From: Noviluteimonas caseinilytica
GTDB taxonomy: Bacteria > Pseudomonadota > Gammaproteobacteria > Xanthomonadales > Xanthomonadaceae
DNA: 64,000 nt
NCBI RefSeq assembly: GCF_018406605.1
Contig: NZ_AP024545.1
Span: 1,612,001-1,676,000 of the forward strand
Direction: 5' to 3'
Part shown: positions 16,472 through 27,677 of the stretch, piece by piece
Layout of the letters: each line of letters begins with the position of its first letter
Position numbering within the stretch: the first letter of the stretch is position 1
Notes under the pieces: generated by a model
What the model saw: the letters and a program-made list of their open reading frames with translations, nothing else
Databases searched by the model: none
What the model was told of the DNA's origin: nothing
Position numbers and translations under genes: made by a program

Positions 16472-17914
16472 ATGGCCGACCCCAAGGAAGCGCGCGTCCC
16501 CGACATCGGCGGTTACGACGACGTCCCCGTGATCGAATTGCTCGTTGCCGTCGGCGACGTGGTGAAGCAGGACCAGGGCCTGGTCACGCTCGAATCGGAC
16601 AAGGCGACGATGGAAGTGCCGGCGCCGTTCGCGGGCAAGATCGTCGAGCTGAAGGTCAAGGTGGGCGACAAGTTGTCGGAAGGCAGCGTGGTCGCGTTGA
16701 TCGAACCGGCCGGTGAAGCGGCCGCGGATGCAAAGCCCGCCGCGGAAACGAAAGCCGCACCGGCCGCTGCGCCGACGCCGCCGGCATCGAAGCCCGCTGC
16801 CGAAACCGGCGAACGCGTCGAACCCGTGGCCGCTTCCACGCAACCCGACAACATCGCGAAGCAAAGCATCGCCGCCGCGCCGTCCACGACGATCGCGCGC
16901 GCCGCGCTCGACGACAAGCCCGGCATCGATGCCGAAGCGCTGCCGCCGCGTTCGCCGCCGGTGGCGTTCGATGCCGAAGGCCTGATGCCGGGCAAGGTGC
17001 CGTTCGCCAGTCCCGCGGTGCGGTTGTTCGCGCGCGAACTCGGCGTCGACTTGTTGCAACTGCAGGGCACGGGCCCGAACGGCCGCCTGCTCAAGGAAGA
17101 CGTGCAGCAATACGTGAAGCGTGCGTTGGCCGGCGGTGGTGCACCGGCCGCGGGCGCTGCGCATGCCGGCGGTGGCTTGAACCTGCTGCCGTGGCCGCAC
17201 GTGGACTTCTCGAAGTTCGGCGAGACCGAAGTCAAGCCGCTCACGCGCATCCAGAAGATCTCCGGCGCCAACCTCGCGCGCAACTGGGCGATGATCCCGC
17301 ACGTCACGCAGCACGACGATGCGGACATCACGGACCTCGAAGCGCTGCGCGTCGCGCTCAACAAGGAAAACGAGAAGGCGGGCCTCAAGCTCACGATGCT
17401 CGCCTTCCTGATGAAGGCCAGCGTGTCCGCGCTGCAGAAGTACCCGAACTTCAACGCGTCGCTCGATGCGGCCGGCGAGAACCTCACGCTGAAGAAGTAC
17501 TTCAACATCGGCTTCGCGGCCGATACGCCGAACGGCCTCGTGGTGCCCGTGGTGCGCGACGTCGACAAGAAGGGCGTGCTGCAGATCGCGAAGGAAACCA
17601 GCGAACTCGCCGCCAAGGCGCGCGACGGCAAGCTGGGCCCGGCGGAGATGAGCGGCGGGTGTTTCTCGATCAGCTCGCTGGGCGGCATCGGCGGCACCAG
17701 CTTCACGCCGATCGTCAACGCACCGGAGGTCGCGATCCTCGGCGTGTCGAAGTCCGCGATGAAGCCGGTGTGGGACGGCAAGCAGTTCGCGCCGCGCCTC
17801 ATCCTCCCGCTGTCGCTGAGCTACGACCATCGCGTGATCGACGGCGCGGCGGCCGCGCGCTTCACGGCGTACCTGGCGCAACTGCTCGGCGACATGCGCC
17901 GCGCGATGTTGTGA
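16472..17914 (+). CDS. aceF: dihydrolipoyllysine-residue acetyltransferase (E2 of pyruvate dehydrogenase)
   Basis: Core subunit of the pyruvate dehydrogenase complex; moves the acetyl group from E1-bound intermediate to CoA. The 480-residue protein has one lipoyl domain (residues 1-80, lipoyl Lys44 in ESDKATMEVP), an Ala/Pro linker (85-165), a peripheral subunit-binding domain (about 178-215: FASPAVRLFARELGVDL, GPNGRLLKEDV) and the catalytic domain ending with SYDHRVIDG, which carries the active-site His and Asp. Only one lipoyl domain is present, compared with three in E. coli. The E3 gene follows after 40 bp. E1 (aceE) is not upstream; a DUF2884 gene and terminator are. ATG 16472 fits the family N-terminus. 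Confidence 0.93.
   Translation: MADPKEARVPDIGGYDDVPVIELLVAVGDVVKQDQGLVTLESDKATMEVPAPFAGKIVELKVKVGDKLSEGSVVALIEPAGEAAADAKPAAETKAAPAAAPTPPASKPAAETGERVEPVAASTQPDNIAKQSIAAAPSTTIARAALDDKPGIDAEALPPRSPPVAFDAEGLMPGKVPFASPAVRLFARELGVDLLQLQGTGPNGRLLKEDVQQYVKRALAGGGAPAAGAAHAGGGLNLLPWPHVDFSKFGETEVKPLTRIQKISGANLARNWAMIPHVTQHDDADITDLEALRVALNKENEKAGLKLTMLAFLMKASVSALQKYPNFNASLDAAGENLTLKKYFNIGFAADTPNGLVVPVVRDVDKKGVLQIAKETSELAAKARDGKLGPAEMSGGCFSISSLGGIGGTSFTPIVNAPEVAILGVSKSAMKPVWDGKQFAPRLILPLSLSYDHRVIDGAAAARFTAYLAQLLGDMRRAML
16496..16575 (+). repeat. 80-bp block identical to 17979-18058 (lipoyl domain, copy 1)
   Basis: Bases encoding VPDIGGYDDVPVIELLVAVG and onward in aceF match the same part of lpd at every position over 80 bp, including silent third positions, then diverge to ordinary paralog similarity. 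Confidence 0.9.
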
Positions 17915-17954
17915 TCCATCGCCAGACCCCACTGCTGTTGAATAAGGAACGTTG

Positions 17955-19772
17955 ATGGCCACCCGCACCGAAGTGAAGGTCCCCGACATCGGCGGTTACG
18001 ACGACGTCCCCGTGATCGAATTGCTCGTTGCCGTCGGCGACGTGGTGAAGCAGGACCAAGGTTTGGTCACGCTCGAATCCGACAAGGCGACGATGGAAGT
18101 GCCCTCGTCGGTGGCGGGGAAGATCGTCGAGTTGAAGGTGAAGGTCGGCGACAAGCTGTCGGAAGGCAGCGTCGTGGCGATCGTGGAAGCGGAAGGCGCG
18201 AGCGAAGCGCCGGTGGCTGCGAAGGCCGACGCGCCCGCGAAGGCTGCGGCGCCCGCGCCCGCGAAGCCCGCACCCGCCGCCGCACCGCCGGTGACGCCGT
18301 CGCCTGCCGCGCCCACGCAACCCGCCGGCCCGGCACCCGCCGCCGCGTCGGGCCGCAAGGCCGACATCGAATGCGCGATGGTCGTGATCGGCGCGGGCCC
18401 CGGCGGTTACAACGCCGCGTTCCGCGCGGCCGACCTCGACATGGACACCGTGCTCGTCGAACGCTATGCCGCGCTCGGCGGCGTGTGCCTCAACGTGGGC
18501 TGCATTCCGTCGAAGGCGTTGCTGCATGCCGCGGCCGTGATCGACGAAGCGGCGCACGCGAAGGATTTCGGCATCGAATTCGGTGCGCCGAAAATCACGC
18601 TCGACACGCTGCGCAAGTACAAGGACAAAGTGGTCGGCCAGCTCACGAAGGGCCTGGCCGGCATGGCGAAGCAGCGCAAGGTGCGCACGGTGCAGGGCAC
18701 GGCGAAATTCGTCTCGCCCAACGAACTGGAAATCACGGGCGAGGGCGGCACGCAGCTGCTGCGCTTCCAGCACTGCATCATCGCGGCCGGATCGCAGCCG
18801 GTGAAGCTGCCGGGCTTCGACTGGAACGACAAGCGCGTGATGGATTCCACCGACGCGCTGGAACTGGCGGAAATCCCGAAGACGCTGCTCGTCGTGGGCG
18901 GCGGCATCATCGGCCTGGAAATGGCGACGGTGTTCCGCGCGCTCGGCAGCGAAGTCACCGTCGTCGAATTGCTCGATCAACTGATGCCGGGCGCGGACCT
19001 GGATCTCGTCAAGCCGCTCGCCGCGCGCCTGAAGAAGCAGGGCGTCAACGTGCACCTCAAGACGAAGGTCACGGCGAGCGAGGCGAAGAAGGACGGCATC
19101 TCGGTCACGTTCGAAGGCGAGGGCAAGCCCGCGCGCACGACGTTCGACCGCGTGCTCGTCGCCGTGGGCCGCAGCGCGAACGGCAACAAGCTCGATGCGG
19201 CGAAGGCCGGCGTGCAGGTCACCGAGCGCGGCTTCATTCCCGTCGACAAGCAGATGCGCACGAACGTGCCGCACATCTTCGCGATCGGCGACCTCGTCGG
19301 TAACCCGATGCTCGCGCACAAGGCGTCGCACGAAGGGCGCCTGGCCGCGGAAGTCGCCAGCGGCATGAAGCGCGAGTGGGTCGCGCGCGTGATTCCGTCG
19401 GTGGCGTACACCGATCCGGAAATCGCGTGGGTCGGCGTCACCGAAGCGGAAGCCGCGGCGAAGGGCCTGCACGTGGGCACGGGCAAGTTCCCGTGGGCCG
19501 CGAGCGGGCGCGCGATCGGCATCGATCGCACCGAAGGTTTCACCAAGCTCGTGTTCGACGAGGCCACGCATCGCGTGATCGGCGGCGGCATCGTCGGCGT
19601 GCATGCAGGCGACCTCATCAGCGAAGTCGCGCTGGCGATCGAGATGGGCTGCGAAGCGGCGGACATCGGCGCGACCATCCATCCGCATCCGACGCTGAGC
19701 GAATCCGTCGGCATGGCGGCCGAGGTCTACGAAGGCACCGTCACCGACCTGTACGTGCCGAAGAAGAAGTAA
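17955..19772 (+). CDS. lpdA: dihydrolipoyl dehydrogenase with N-terminal lipoyl domain (E3)
   Basis: Flavoprotein that reoxidises dihydrolipoamide using NAD+. At 605 residues it is longer than the usual 470 because of an N-terminal lipoyl domain (1-80, Lys44) and an Ala/Pro linker (82-132). The E3 part has FAD-binding VIGAGPGGYNAAF near 140, redox disulfide GGVCLNVGCIPSK, NAD-binding VVGGGIIGLEMA near 315 and the C-terminal catalytic HPHPTLSE. Lipoyl-bearing E3 is known in several proteobacterial groups and lets E3 act as an extra swinging arm. AAGGA six bases before ATG 17955 decides the start over the overlapping TTG at 17952. Follows aceF in the same unit. Confidence 0.93.
   Translation: MATRTEVKVPDIGGYDDVPVIELLVAVGDVVKQDQGLVTLESDKATMEVPSSVAGKIVELKVKVGDKLSEGSVVAIVEAEGASEAPVAAKADAPAKAAAPAPAKPAPAAAPPVTPSPAAPTQPAGPAPAAASGRKADIECAMVVIGAGPGGYNAAFRAADLDMDTVLVERYAALGGVCLNVGCIPSKALLHAAAVIDEAAHAKDFGIEFGAPKITLDTLRKYKDKVVGQLTKGLAGMAKQRKVRTVQGTAKFVSPNELEITGEGGTQLLRFQHCIIAAGSQPVKLPGFDWNDKRVMDSTDALELAEIPKTLLVVGGGIIGLEMATVFRALGSEVTVVELLDQLMPGADLDLVKPLAARLKKQGVNVHLKTKVTASEAKKDGISVTFEGEGKPARTTFDRVLVAVGRSANGNKLDAAKAGVQVTERGFIPVDKQMRTNVPHIFAIGDLVGNPMLAHKASHEGRLAAEVASGMKREWVARVIPSVAYTDPEIAWVGVTEAEAAAKGLHVGTGKFPWAASGRAIGIDRTEGFTKLVFDEATHRVIGGGIVGVHAGDLISEVALAIEMGCEAADIGATIHPHPTLSESVGMAAEVYEGTVTDLYVPKKK
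17979..18058 (+). repeat. 80-bp block identical to 16496-16575 (lipoyl domain, copy 2)
   Basis: Second copy, in lpd. Complete identity here against clear divergence immediately after suggests recent gene conversion between the two lipoyl domains. Confidence 0.9.
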
Positions 19773-19787
19773 CCCCGGACAAGGCGA

Positions 19788-19814
19788 AGCCCCGACGCTT
19801 CGAGCGCCGGGGCT
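19788..19814 (+). terminator. hairpin after lpd, no U-tract
   Basis: AGCCCCGACGCT (19788-19799) and AGCGCCGGGGCT (19803-19814) form a 12-bp stem with one mismatch and a TCG loop, 15 bp after the lpd stop. There is no T-run after it, so it may only protect the 3' end. The rest of the 291-bp gap to atpI shows only the promoter described next. Confidence 0.5.
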
Positions 19815-19968
19815 CCGGGAGCCTGCCGCGAGGACCGACGAGGAAGTAGCGACGGGCTCGACGGAAACTGACCGGGCCGGTGCCGAAAGGTTCAAGCCGC
19901 ACCGGCCGCTTTCGCGCCCGGGGGCGCAATCCGCTACCTAACCCCATGTTTTCGCGCGGTTCCGGCGG

Positions 19969-19998
19969 TTGCCGGGGGTGCGGGCCGACCGCTATACT
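19969..19998 (+). promoter_or_regulatory. probable sigma-70 promoter of the atp operon
   Basis: TTGCCG (19969-19974), an 18-base spacer and TATACT (19993-19998) lie 66 bp before the atpI start. The -10 is strong for such GC-rich DNA. No transcript data; this is a motif match. Confidence 0.55.
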
Positions 19999-20063
19999 TT
20001 CGCGGCTTCGCGGAGCCGTTTGCTGTCCGCGGCATCTTCGCCACCTCCCCCGGATCCACGCGC

Positions 20064-20432
20064 GTGCTGAATTCCGTCGCCGCGGGCCGCCGGCTGGCGC
20101 AGCGTACGGCCGCCCTGCAAGGCGCCGTCACGCTCGCGACAGCGCTGGCCTGCCTGCTGTCCGGCCGCGAGGCCGCGCTCGGAGCCGGTGTCGGCGGTGC
20201 AGCGATGACCCTGGGCAGCCTCGTGGCGGCGCTGGGTGCGTTCGGCGGCGGCGTGTCCACCGCGGGGCTGGCGCTCGGTCGCCTCCTGGTGGGGATGGCC
20301 GCGAAGTGGGTCGTGGTGTTCGCCGGGTTGTTCCTGGCGATTGGCGTCTGGCACCTCCCGCCATTGGCGGTGCTGGCCGGCGCGGCATCCGCCGCGGTGG
20401 CCTTGCTGGTGGCAACGAAACTTTGGGCATAG
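20064..20432 (+). CDS. atpI: ATP synthase subunit I (AtpI)
   Basis: Small membrane protein of 122 residues with about four hydrophobic helices and the glycine-rich second helix GREAALGAGVGGAAMTLGSL typical of AtpI. It helps assemble the c-ring of the F-ATPase and is usually non-essential. First gene of the operon, 10 bp before atpB. The start is a GTG at 20064 without a convincing ribosome binding site, so the exact N-terminus is uncertain. Confidence 0.78.
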   Translation: MLNSVAAGRRLAQRTAALQGAVTLATALACLLSGREAALGAGVGGAAMTLGSLVAALGAFGGGVSTAGLALGRLLVGMAAKWVVVFAGLFLAIGVWHLPPLAVLAGAASAAVALLVATKLWA

Positions 20433-20442
20433 AGGAAGCGGC

Positions 20443-21270
20443 GTGAGTCCTGAAAAGAGCAGCGGTGGCCTGACCGAATACATCGTCCATCACCTCACGC
20501 ACAACGTGGTGCCGGTGAATGGCGACGGCTTCCATTTCGACTCGTGGCTCATCGCGCTGGCCGTGGGCCTGCTCGGCTGCTTCCTGCTGTGGTCGCAGGC
20601 GCGCAAGGCGACGTCGGGCGTGCCGTCCAAGGCGCAGGCGCTGGTCGAGATCGTCGTCGAGTTCGTCGACAGCCAGGTCAAGGACACCTTCCACGGCGAT
20701 CGCCGCTTCATCGCGCCGCTCGCGCTCACCATCTTCGTCTGGGTGTTCTTCATGAACGCCATGGACCTGCTGCCGCTGGATCTCATCAGCGGCGCCGTCA
20801 CGGCAACCGCCGGCCCCGAGGCCGCGCACCACTTCAAGTTCCGCATGGTCCCCACGGCCGACGTCAACACGACGTTCGCGCTGTCGATCACCGTGTTCTT
20901 CCTGATCATCTTCTATTCGATCAAGGCGAAGGGCGGCTGGGGCCTGACGAAGGAACTGTTCACCGCGCCGTTCCATGCGCACGGCACGATCGCGAAGATC
21001 GTCCTCGCGCTGCCCAACCTCTTCCTCAACCTCGTCGAATACCTGTCCAAGCCGGTGAGCCTGGGCATGCGACTGTTCGGCAACATGTACGCGGGCGAGC
21101 TCGTGTTCATGCTGATCTCGGGGTTGTTCCTGTCGTGGATCACCTTCCCGTTCGGCGTGGCGTTCAACACCGCCTGGGCGATCTTCCACATCCTGATCAT
21201 CGCGCTGCAGGCCTTCATCTTCATGGTCCTGACCGTCGTGTACCTCGCGATGGCCCACGAGCACCACTGA
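20443..21270 (+). CDS. atpB: F-type ATP synthase subunit a
   Basis: Proton half-channel of the Fo sector, 275 residues, multi-span. The conserved helix with the essential Arg is LVEYLSKPVSLGMRLFGNMYAGELVF (Arg in MRLFGN), and the C-terminal helix has FNTAWAIFHILIIALQAFIF with the conserved Gln. GTG 20443 is preceded by GAGGA at a normal distance. Length agrees with other gammaproteobacterial AtpB. Confidence 0.95.
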   Translation: MSPEKSSGGLTEYIVHHLTHNVVPVNGDGFHFDSWLIALAVGLLGCFLLWSQARKATSGVPSKAQALVEIVVEFVDSQVKDTFHGDRRFIAPLALTIFVWVFFMNAMDLLPLDLISGAVTATAGPEAAHHFKFRMVPTADVNTTFALSITVFFLIIFYSIKAKGGWGLTKELFTAPFHAHGTIAKIVLALPNLFLNLVEYLSKPVSLGMRLFGNMYAGELVFMLISGLFLSWITFPFGVAFNTAWAIFHILIIALQAFIFMVLTVVYLAMAHEHH

Positions 21271-21349
21271 TTTCGCACCACGCTCCACTCGCAACACCAC
21301 ACCGCTTTCGCTTCAACCTTCCTCAAGTACTGTCATCCGGAGATCCACC

Positions 21350-21619
21350 ATGGAATTCATCGCCAACGTCCAGGGCCTCACCGCCGTCGCCATCGGCATC
21401 ATCGTCGGCCTGGGTGCCCTCGGCGCCGCCCTCGGCATCGGCATCATGGGTTCGAAGTTCCTCGAATCCGCCGCGCGCCAGCCGGAACTCGTCCCGATGC
21501 TCCAGGGCCGCATGTTCCTGCTCGCCGGCCTGATCGACGCGGCGTTCCTGATCGGCGTCGGCGTGGCGATGATGTTCGCGTTCGCCAACCCGCTGCTCGC
21601 GGCGCTGCAGCAGGGCTGA
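21350..21619 (+). CDS. atpE: F-type ATP synthase subunit c
   Basis: Proteolipid of the rotating c-ring, 89 residues, two helices. The first has the glycine-rich GLGALGAALGIGIMGSKFLE, the loop ARQPEL is canonical and the second helix holds the proton-carrying acid in LAGLIDAAFLIGVG (Asp, as in E. coli). Aspartate, and the absence of a sodium-type Gln/Glu-Ser/Thr pattern, indicates proton coupling. Confidence 0.95.
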   Translation: MEFIANVQGLTAVAIGIIVGLGALGAALGIGIMGSKFLESAARQPELVPMLQGRMFLLAGLIDAAFLIGVGVAMMFAFANPLLAALQQG

Positions 21620-21707
21620 TCCATCGCGCGGGCCTCGTGCCCGCGTCGATGTGCAACGGGTGTCGCGGCATCGTGCCGCGGCGCCTAAACGATTCGCAGG
21701 GCATGAA

Positions 21708-22181
21708 ATGAATCCGACCTACACCACCTTGCTCGGCCAGATGTTCACGTTCGCGATCCTCATCTGGTTCACGGTCAAGTTCATCTGGCCGCCGATGATG
21801 AAGGCGATCGAAGACCGCCAGCAGAAGATCGCCGAAGGTCTCGCCGCCGCCGATCGCAGCCAGAAGGACCTTGCGCAGGCGCAGGACAAGGTCAACGAAG
21901 AGCTGAAGAAGGCACGCACGCAGGCCAACGAGATCATCGACCAGGCCCACGCGCGCGCCAACCAGATCGTCGACCAGGCGAAGAACGACGCGATCGCCGA
22001 AGCCGGCCGCCAGAAGGCGCTCGCCGACTCGGAGATCTCCGCCGCCGCCAACCGCGCGAAGGAAGACCTGCGCAAGCAGGTGTCCGCGCTCGCCGTCTCC
22101 GGCGCGGAAAAGCTGCTCAAGCGCGAAATCGACGCCAGTGCCCACAAGGCGCTGATCGACGACCTCGCCGCGCAGCTGTAA
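21708..22181 (+). CDS. atpF: F-type ATP synthase subunit b
   Basis: Peripheral stalk subunit, 157 residues: a single N-terminal membrane helix (LLGQMFTFAILIWFTVKFIW) followed by the usual PPMMKAIEDRQQKIAEGL and a long charged coiled coil to the C-terminus. Length equals the E. coli protein within a residue. Start ATG 21708 is the family start; the upstream in-frame ATG at 21651 would add a non-homologous leader. Confidence 0.94.
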   Translation: MNPTYTTLLGQMFTFAILIWFTVKFIWPPMMKAIEDRQQKIAEGLAAADRSQKDLAQAQDKVNEELKKARTQANEIIDQAHARANQIVDQAKNDAIAEAGRQKALADSEISAAANRAKEDLRKQVSALAVSGAEKLLKREIDASAHKALIDDLAAQL

Positions 22182-22191
22182 GGAACGCACG

Positions 22192-22728
22192 ATGACCCAG
22201 GCCCTGACCCTCGCCCGTCCCTACGCCCGCGCAGCGTTCTCGCTCGCGCGCGATGGCGGTGCGCTCGCCGGCTGGTCCGACGCGCTCGGCTTCGCCGCGC
22301 GCGTGGCCGCCGATCCGCAGGTTGCCGCGTTGCTGGGCCACCCGGGCCTGACGACCGACGACGCGATCGGGCTGCTGCAGCCGGCGCAGTCCACGATCGA
22401 CAACGACGCGTTCTCGCGCTTCATCGGCCTGCTGGCCGACAACCGCCGCCTGCCGTTGCTGCCGGAAATCGCCGGGCTGTTCGACGAACTGCGCTTCGAG
22501 GCCGAACGCGTCGTCAAGGCACGCATCACCTCGGCCACGGCACTGCCGGCCGCCGAGCTCGAAACCATCAAGGTCGCGCTGCGCAAGCGCTTCGGCCGCG
22601 AAGTGGATGTCGAGACCGCGGTCGACGCCGACCTGATCGGCGGCGCCGTCATCGACGCCGGCGACGTGGTCATCGACGGTTCGTTGCGCGGCCAGCTCGG
22701 CCGCCTGCAAGCCGCACTGTCCAACTAA
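22192..22728 (+). CDS. atpH: F-type ATP synthase subunit delta
   Basis: Peripheral stalk cap linking F1 to subunit b, 178 residues. N-terminal helical bundle begins TLARPYARAAFSLA; the C-terminal part carries the conserved VDADLIGGAVIDAGDVVIDGSLRGQL. AAGGA sits at the right distance before ATG 22192, 10 bp after the atpF stop. Confidence 0.94.
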   Translation: MTQALTLARPYARAAFSLARDGGALAGWSDALGFAARVAADPQVAALLGHPGLTTDDAIGLLQPAQSTIDNDAFSRFIGLLADNRRLPLLPEIAGLFDELRFEAERVVKARITSATALPAAELETIKVALRKRFGREVDVETAVDADLIGGAVIDAGDVVIDGSLRGQLGRLQAALSN

Positions 22729-22777
22729 GAATTCATTTGCTCAGCCCGCGGCAACGCGGGCAACCAGGGAAACCGAC

Positions 22778-24328
<1,551 letters not shown>

Positions 24329-24357
24329 GCGGTCGCACGTAGACGCAGGAGAGAGAG

Positions 24358-25221
24358 ATGGCAGGCGGTCGCGAAATCAAAACCAAGATCAAGAGCGTGC
24401 AGAACACCCGCAAGGTGACGCGCGCGCTCGAAATGGTCTCGGCGTCCAAGATCCGCAAGGCGCAGGAACGCATGAAGGCCTCGCGCCCGTATGCGCGCGC
24501 GATGAAGCAGGTGATCGGCCATCTCGCCCAGGCGAACTCCGAGTACCGCCATCCGTACCTGGTGCAGCGCCCGAACGTGAAGCGCGTGGGCTACATCGTC
24601 GTCTCGTCCGACCGCGGCCTGGCCGGCGGCCTGAACAACAACCTGTTCCGCAAGTTGCTGGGCGAGTTCCGCCAGTGGCAGGACCAGGGCGTCGAGGTCG
24701 ACGTGGTCACGATCGGCCAGAAGGCGTCGGTGTTCTTCCGTCGCCTCAAGGTCGGCATGCTGGCCTCGGTCACGCACCTGGGCGACCAGCCGCACGTCGA
24801 GCAGCTGGTGGGCGTCATCAAGGTGATGCTGGACCACTACACCGACGGTTCGGTCGACAAGGTGTTCCTGGCGTACAACGACTTCGTCAACACGATGACG
24901 CAGAAGGCGACGTTCGATGCGTTGCTGCCGCTGCAGGCGTCGGAGACGCAGGTCGCCAAGCACGACTGGGACTACCTGTACGAACCCGACGCCGAGACCG
25001 TGCTGGAGCACGTGCTCACGCGTTACATCGAATCGCTGGTGTACCAGGCGGTGCTCGAAAACGTGGCCTCCGAACATGCCGCGCGCATGGTCGCGATGAA
25101 GGCCGCGTCCGACAACGCCACCAAGCTGATCGGCACGCTGAACCTCGTCTACAACAAGGCGCGCCAGGCAGCGATCACGCAAGAGATTTCCGAAATCGTG
25201 GGCGGCGCCGCCGCGGTCTGA
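24358..25221 (+). CDS. atpG: F-type ATP synthase subunit gamma
   Basis: Central rotor shaft, 287 residues. N-terminal helix GGREIKTKIKSVQNTRKVTRALEMVSASKIRKAQ and C-terminal helix ARMVAMKAASDNATKLIGTLNLVYNKARQAAITQEISEIVGGA are the two halves of the coiled coil; the GLAGGLNNNLFR loop is conserved. AGGAGAG lies just before ATG 24358. Confidence 0.96.
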   Translation: MAGGREIKTKIKSVQNTRKVTRALEMVSASKIRKAQERMKASRPYARAMKQVIGHLAQANSEYRHPYLVQRPNVKRVGYIVVSSDRGLAGGLNNNLFRKLLGEFRQWQDQGVEVDVVTIGQKASVFFRRLKVGMLASVTHLGDQPHVEQLVGVIKVMLDHYTDGSVDKVFLAYNDFVNTMTQKATFDALLPLQASETQVAKHDWDYLYEPDAETVLEHVLTRYIESLVYQAVLENVASEHAARMVAMKAASDNATKLIGTLNLVYNKARQAAITQEISEIVGGAAAV

Positions 25222-25272
25222 TCCGCGCGCGCTTCCCGAGAGACATTACGAGTTACTACTGAGGCTTAGGCT

Positions 25273-26673
<1,401 letters not shown>

Positions 26674-26710
26674 GCGACGGTCTTCCCTGTAACGAACGAA
26701 GGAACACCCG

Positions 26711-27136
26711 ATGGCATCCACGATCCGCTGCGACATCGTCAGCGCCGAAGCCGAGATCTTCCACGGCGAAGCCGAACTGATCGTCGCCACCGGCGAGCTG
26801 GGCGAGCTCGGCATCGCGCCGAAGCACGCCCCGCTGATCACGCGCCTGAAGCCGGGCAAGGTCGTCGTGACCCTGCCGGGCGGCGAGAAGCTGGACTTCG
26901 CGATCTCCGGCGGCATCCTCGAGGTGCAGCCGCAGGTGGTGACGGTCCTGGCCGACACCGCGATCCGCGCGACGGACATCGACGAAGCCGCCGTGCGCAC
27001 CGCGAAGGAAGAAGCCGAACGCATCCTCGCCCGCCGCGGCGAACCGATGGAACTCGCCGAGGCGCAGCAGCGCCTGGTGGAAGCCACGGTGCAGATGCAG
27101 GCGCTGGAGCGGTTGCGCAAGACGCTCAAGCACTGA
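26711..27136 (+). CDS. atpC: F-type ATP synthase subunit epsilon
   Basis: Rotor and regulatory subunit, 141 residues. N-terminal beta-sandwich (STIRCDIVSAEAEIFHGEAELIVATGELGELGIAPKHAPLIT) followed by a two-helix C-terminal domain (EAEQRLVE-like repeats, ending LERLRKTLKH). Last gene of the operon and followed by an intrinsic terminator. Confidence 0.95.
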   Translation: MASTIRCDIVSAEAEIFHGEAELIVATGELGELGIAPKHAPLITRLKPGKVVVTLPGGEKLDFAISGGILEVQPQVVTVLADTAIRATDIDEAAVRTAKEEAERILARRGEPMELAEAQQRLVEATVQMQALERLRKTLKH

Positions 27137-27162
27137 TCGCACGCTGCATGCGACATCGAACG

Positions 27163-27187
27163 ACGCCGGCCTCGCGCCGGCGTTTTT
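27163..27187 (+). terminator. Rho-independent terminator of the atp operon
   Basis: Perfect stem ACGCCGGC (27163-27170) / GCCGGCGT (27176-27183), CTCGC loop and TTTT tail, 26 bp after the atpC stop and just before the convergent gtrA-like gene. Confidence 0.88.
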
Positions 27188-27198
27188 CGTTTGCGCGG

Positions 27199-27582
27199 TT
27201 ACTTCTTGTAGACCCAGTGCCGCGAGAGCAGGAACCCCACCACTCCCAGCACGCCCTCGACCGCCGGCTTTGCCAGCTGCGCCCACTTCAAGCCCAGGTG
27301 GTCGTCGATCACGCCCATGGAGAGCGTGCTGACCGTCGTCGTGCCGATCCACATCACGATGAAGCGCACCAGCTGCGTGCGGCCGACCTCGGTCTCGTCG
27401 CCGGCGAAGGTGAGCTTGCCATTGAGCCAGTAGCCGAGCATCGCGCCGGCCACGCGGCCGAGGATGTTGGCCAGTTCCACCGCCATGCCCCAGTTGCTCA
27501 GGAGCACCATCACGCCCCAGTCGACGAGCCATTGGAGCCCGCCGATCAACAGGTAGTGGCGTGCGTGTCGACCCAGGGTCAT
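27199..27582 (-). CDS. GtrA family membrane protein
   Basis: About 127 residues with four membrane helices; the family pattern is clear: HYLLIGGLQWLVDWGVMVLLS at the N-terminus, NILGRVAGAMLGYWLNGKLTF in the middle and FLLSRHWVYKK at the end. GtrA proteins are thought to flip lipid-linked sugars for polysaccharide or teichoic-acid modification. The start is unclear: ATG 27582 fits the family N-terminus, but ATG 27612 is also in frame and neither has a good RBS. Divergent from glmU. Confidence 0.8.
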   Translation of the reverse strand: MTLGRHARHYLLIGGLQWLVDWGVMVLLSNWGMAVELANILGRVAGAMLGYWLNGKLTFAGDETEVGRTQLVRFIVMWIGTTTVSTLSMGVIDDHLGLKWAQLAKPAVEGVLGVVGFLLSRHWVYKK

Positions 27583-27677
27583 CGGGCACCGCGTGATGGG
27601 AAGGCGACGCATCCTAGCAGCGCGCGCCGCTAGAATCCGGCAACGCGACCGCCATGCCCCAAGGACCTGCACGCCCG

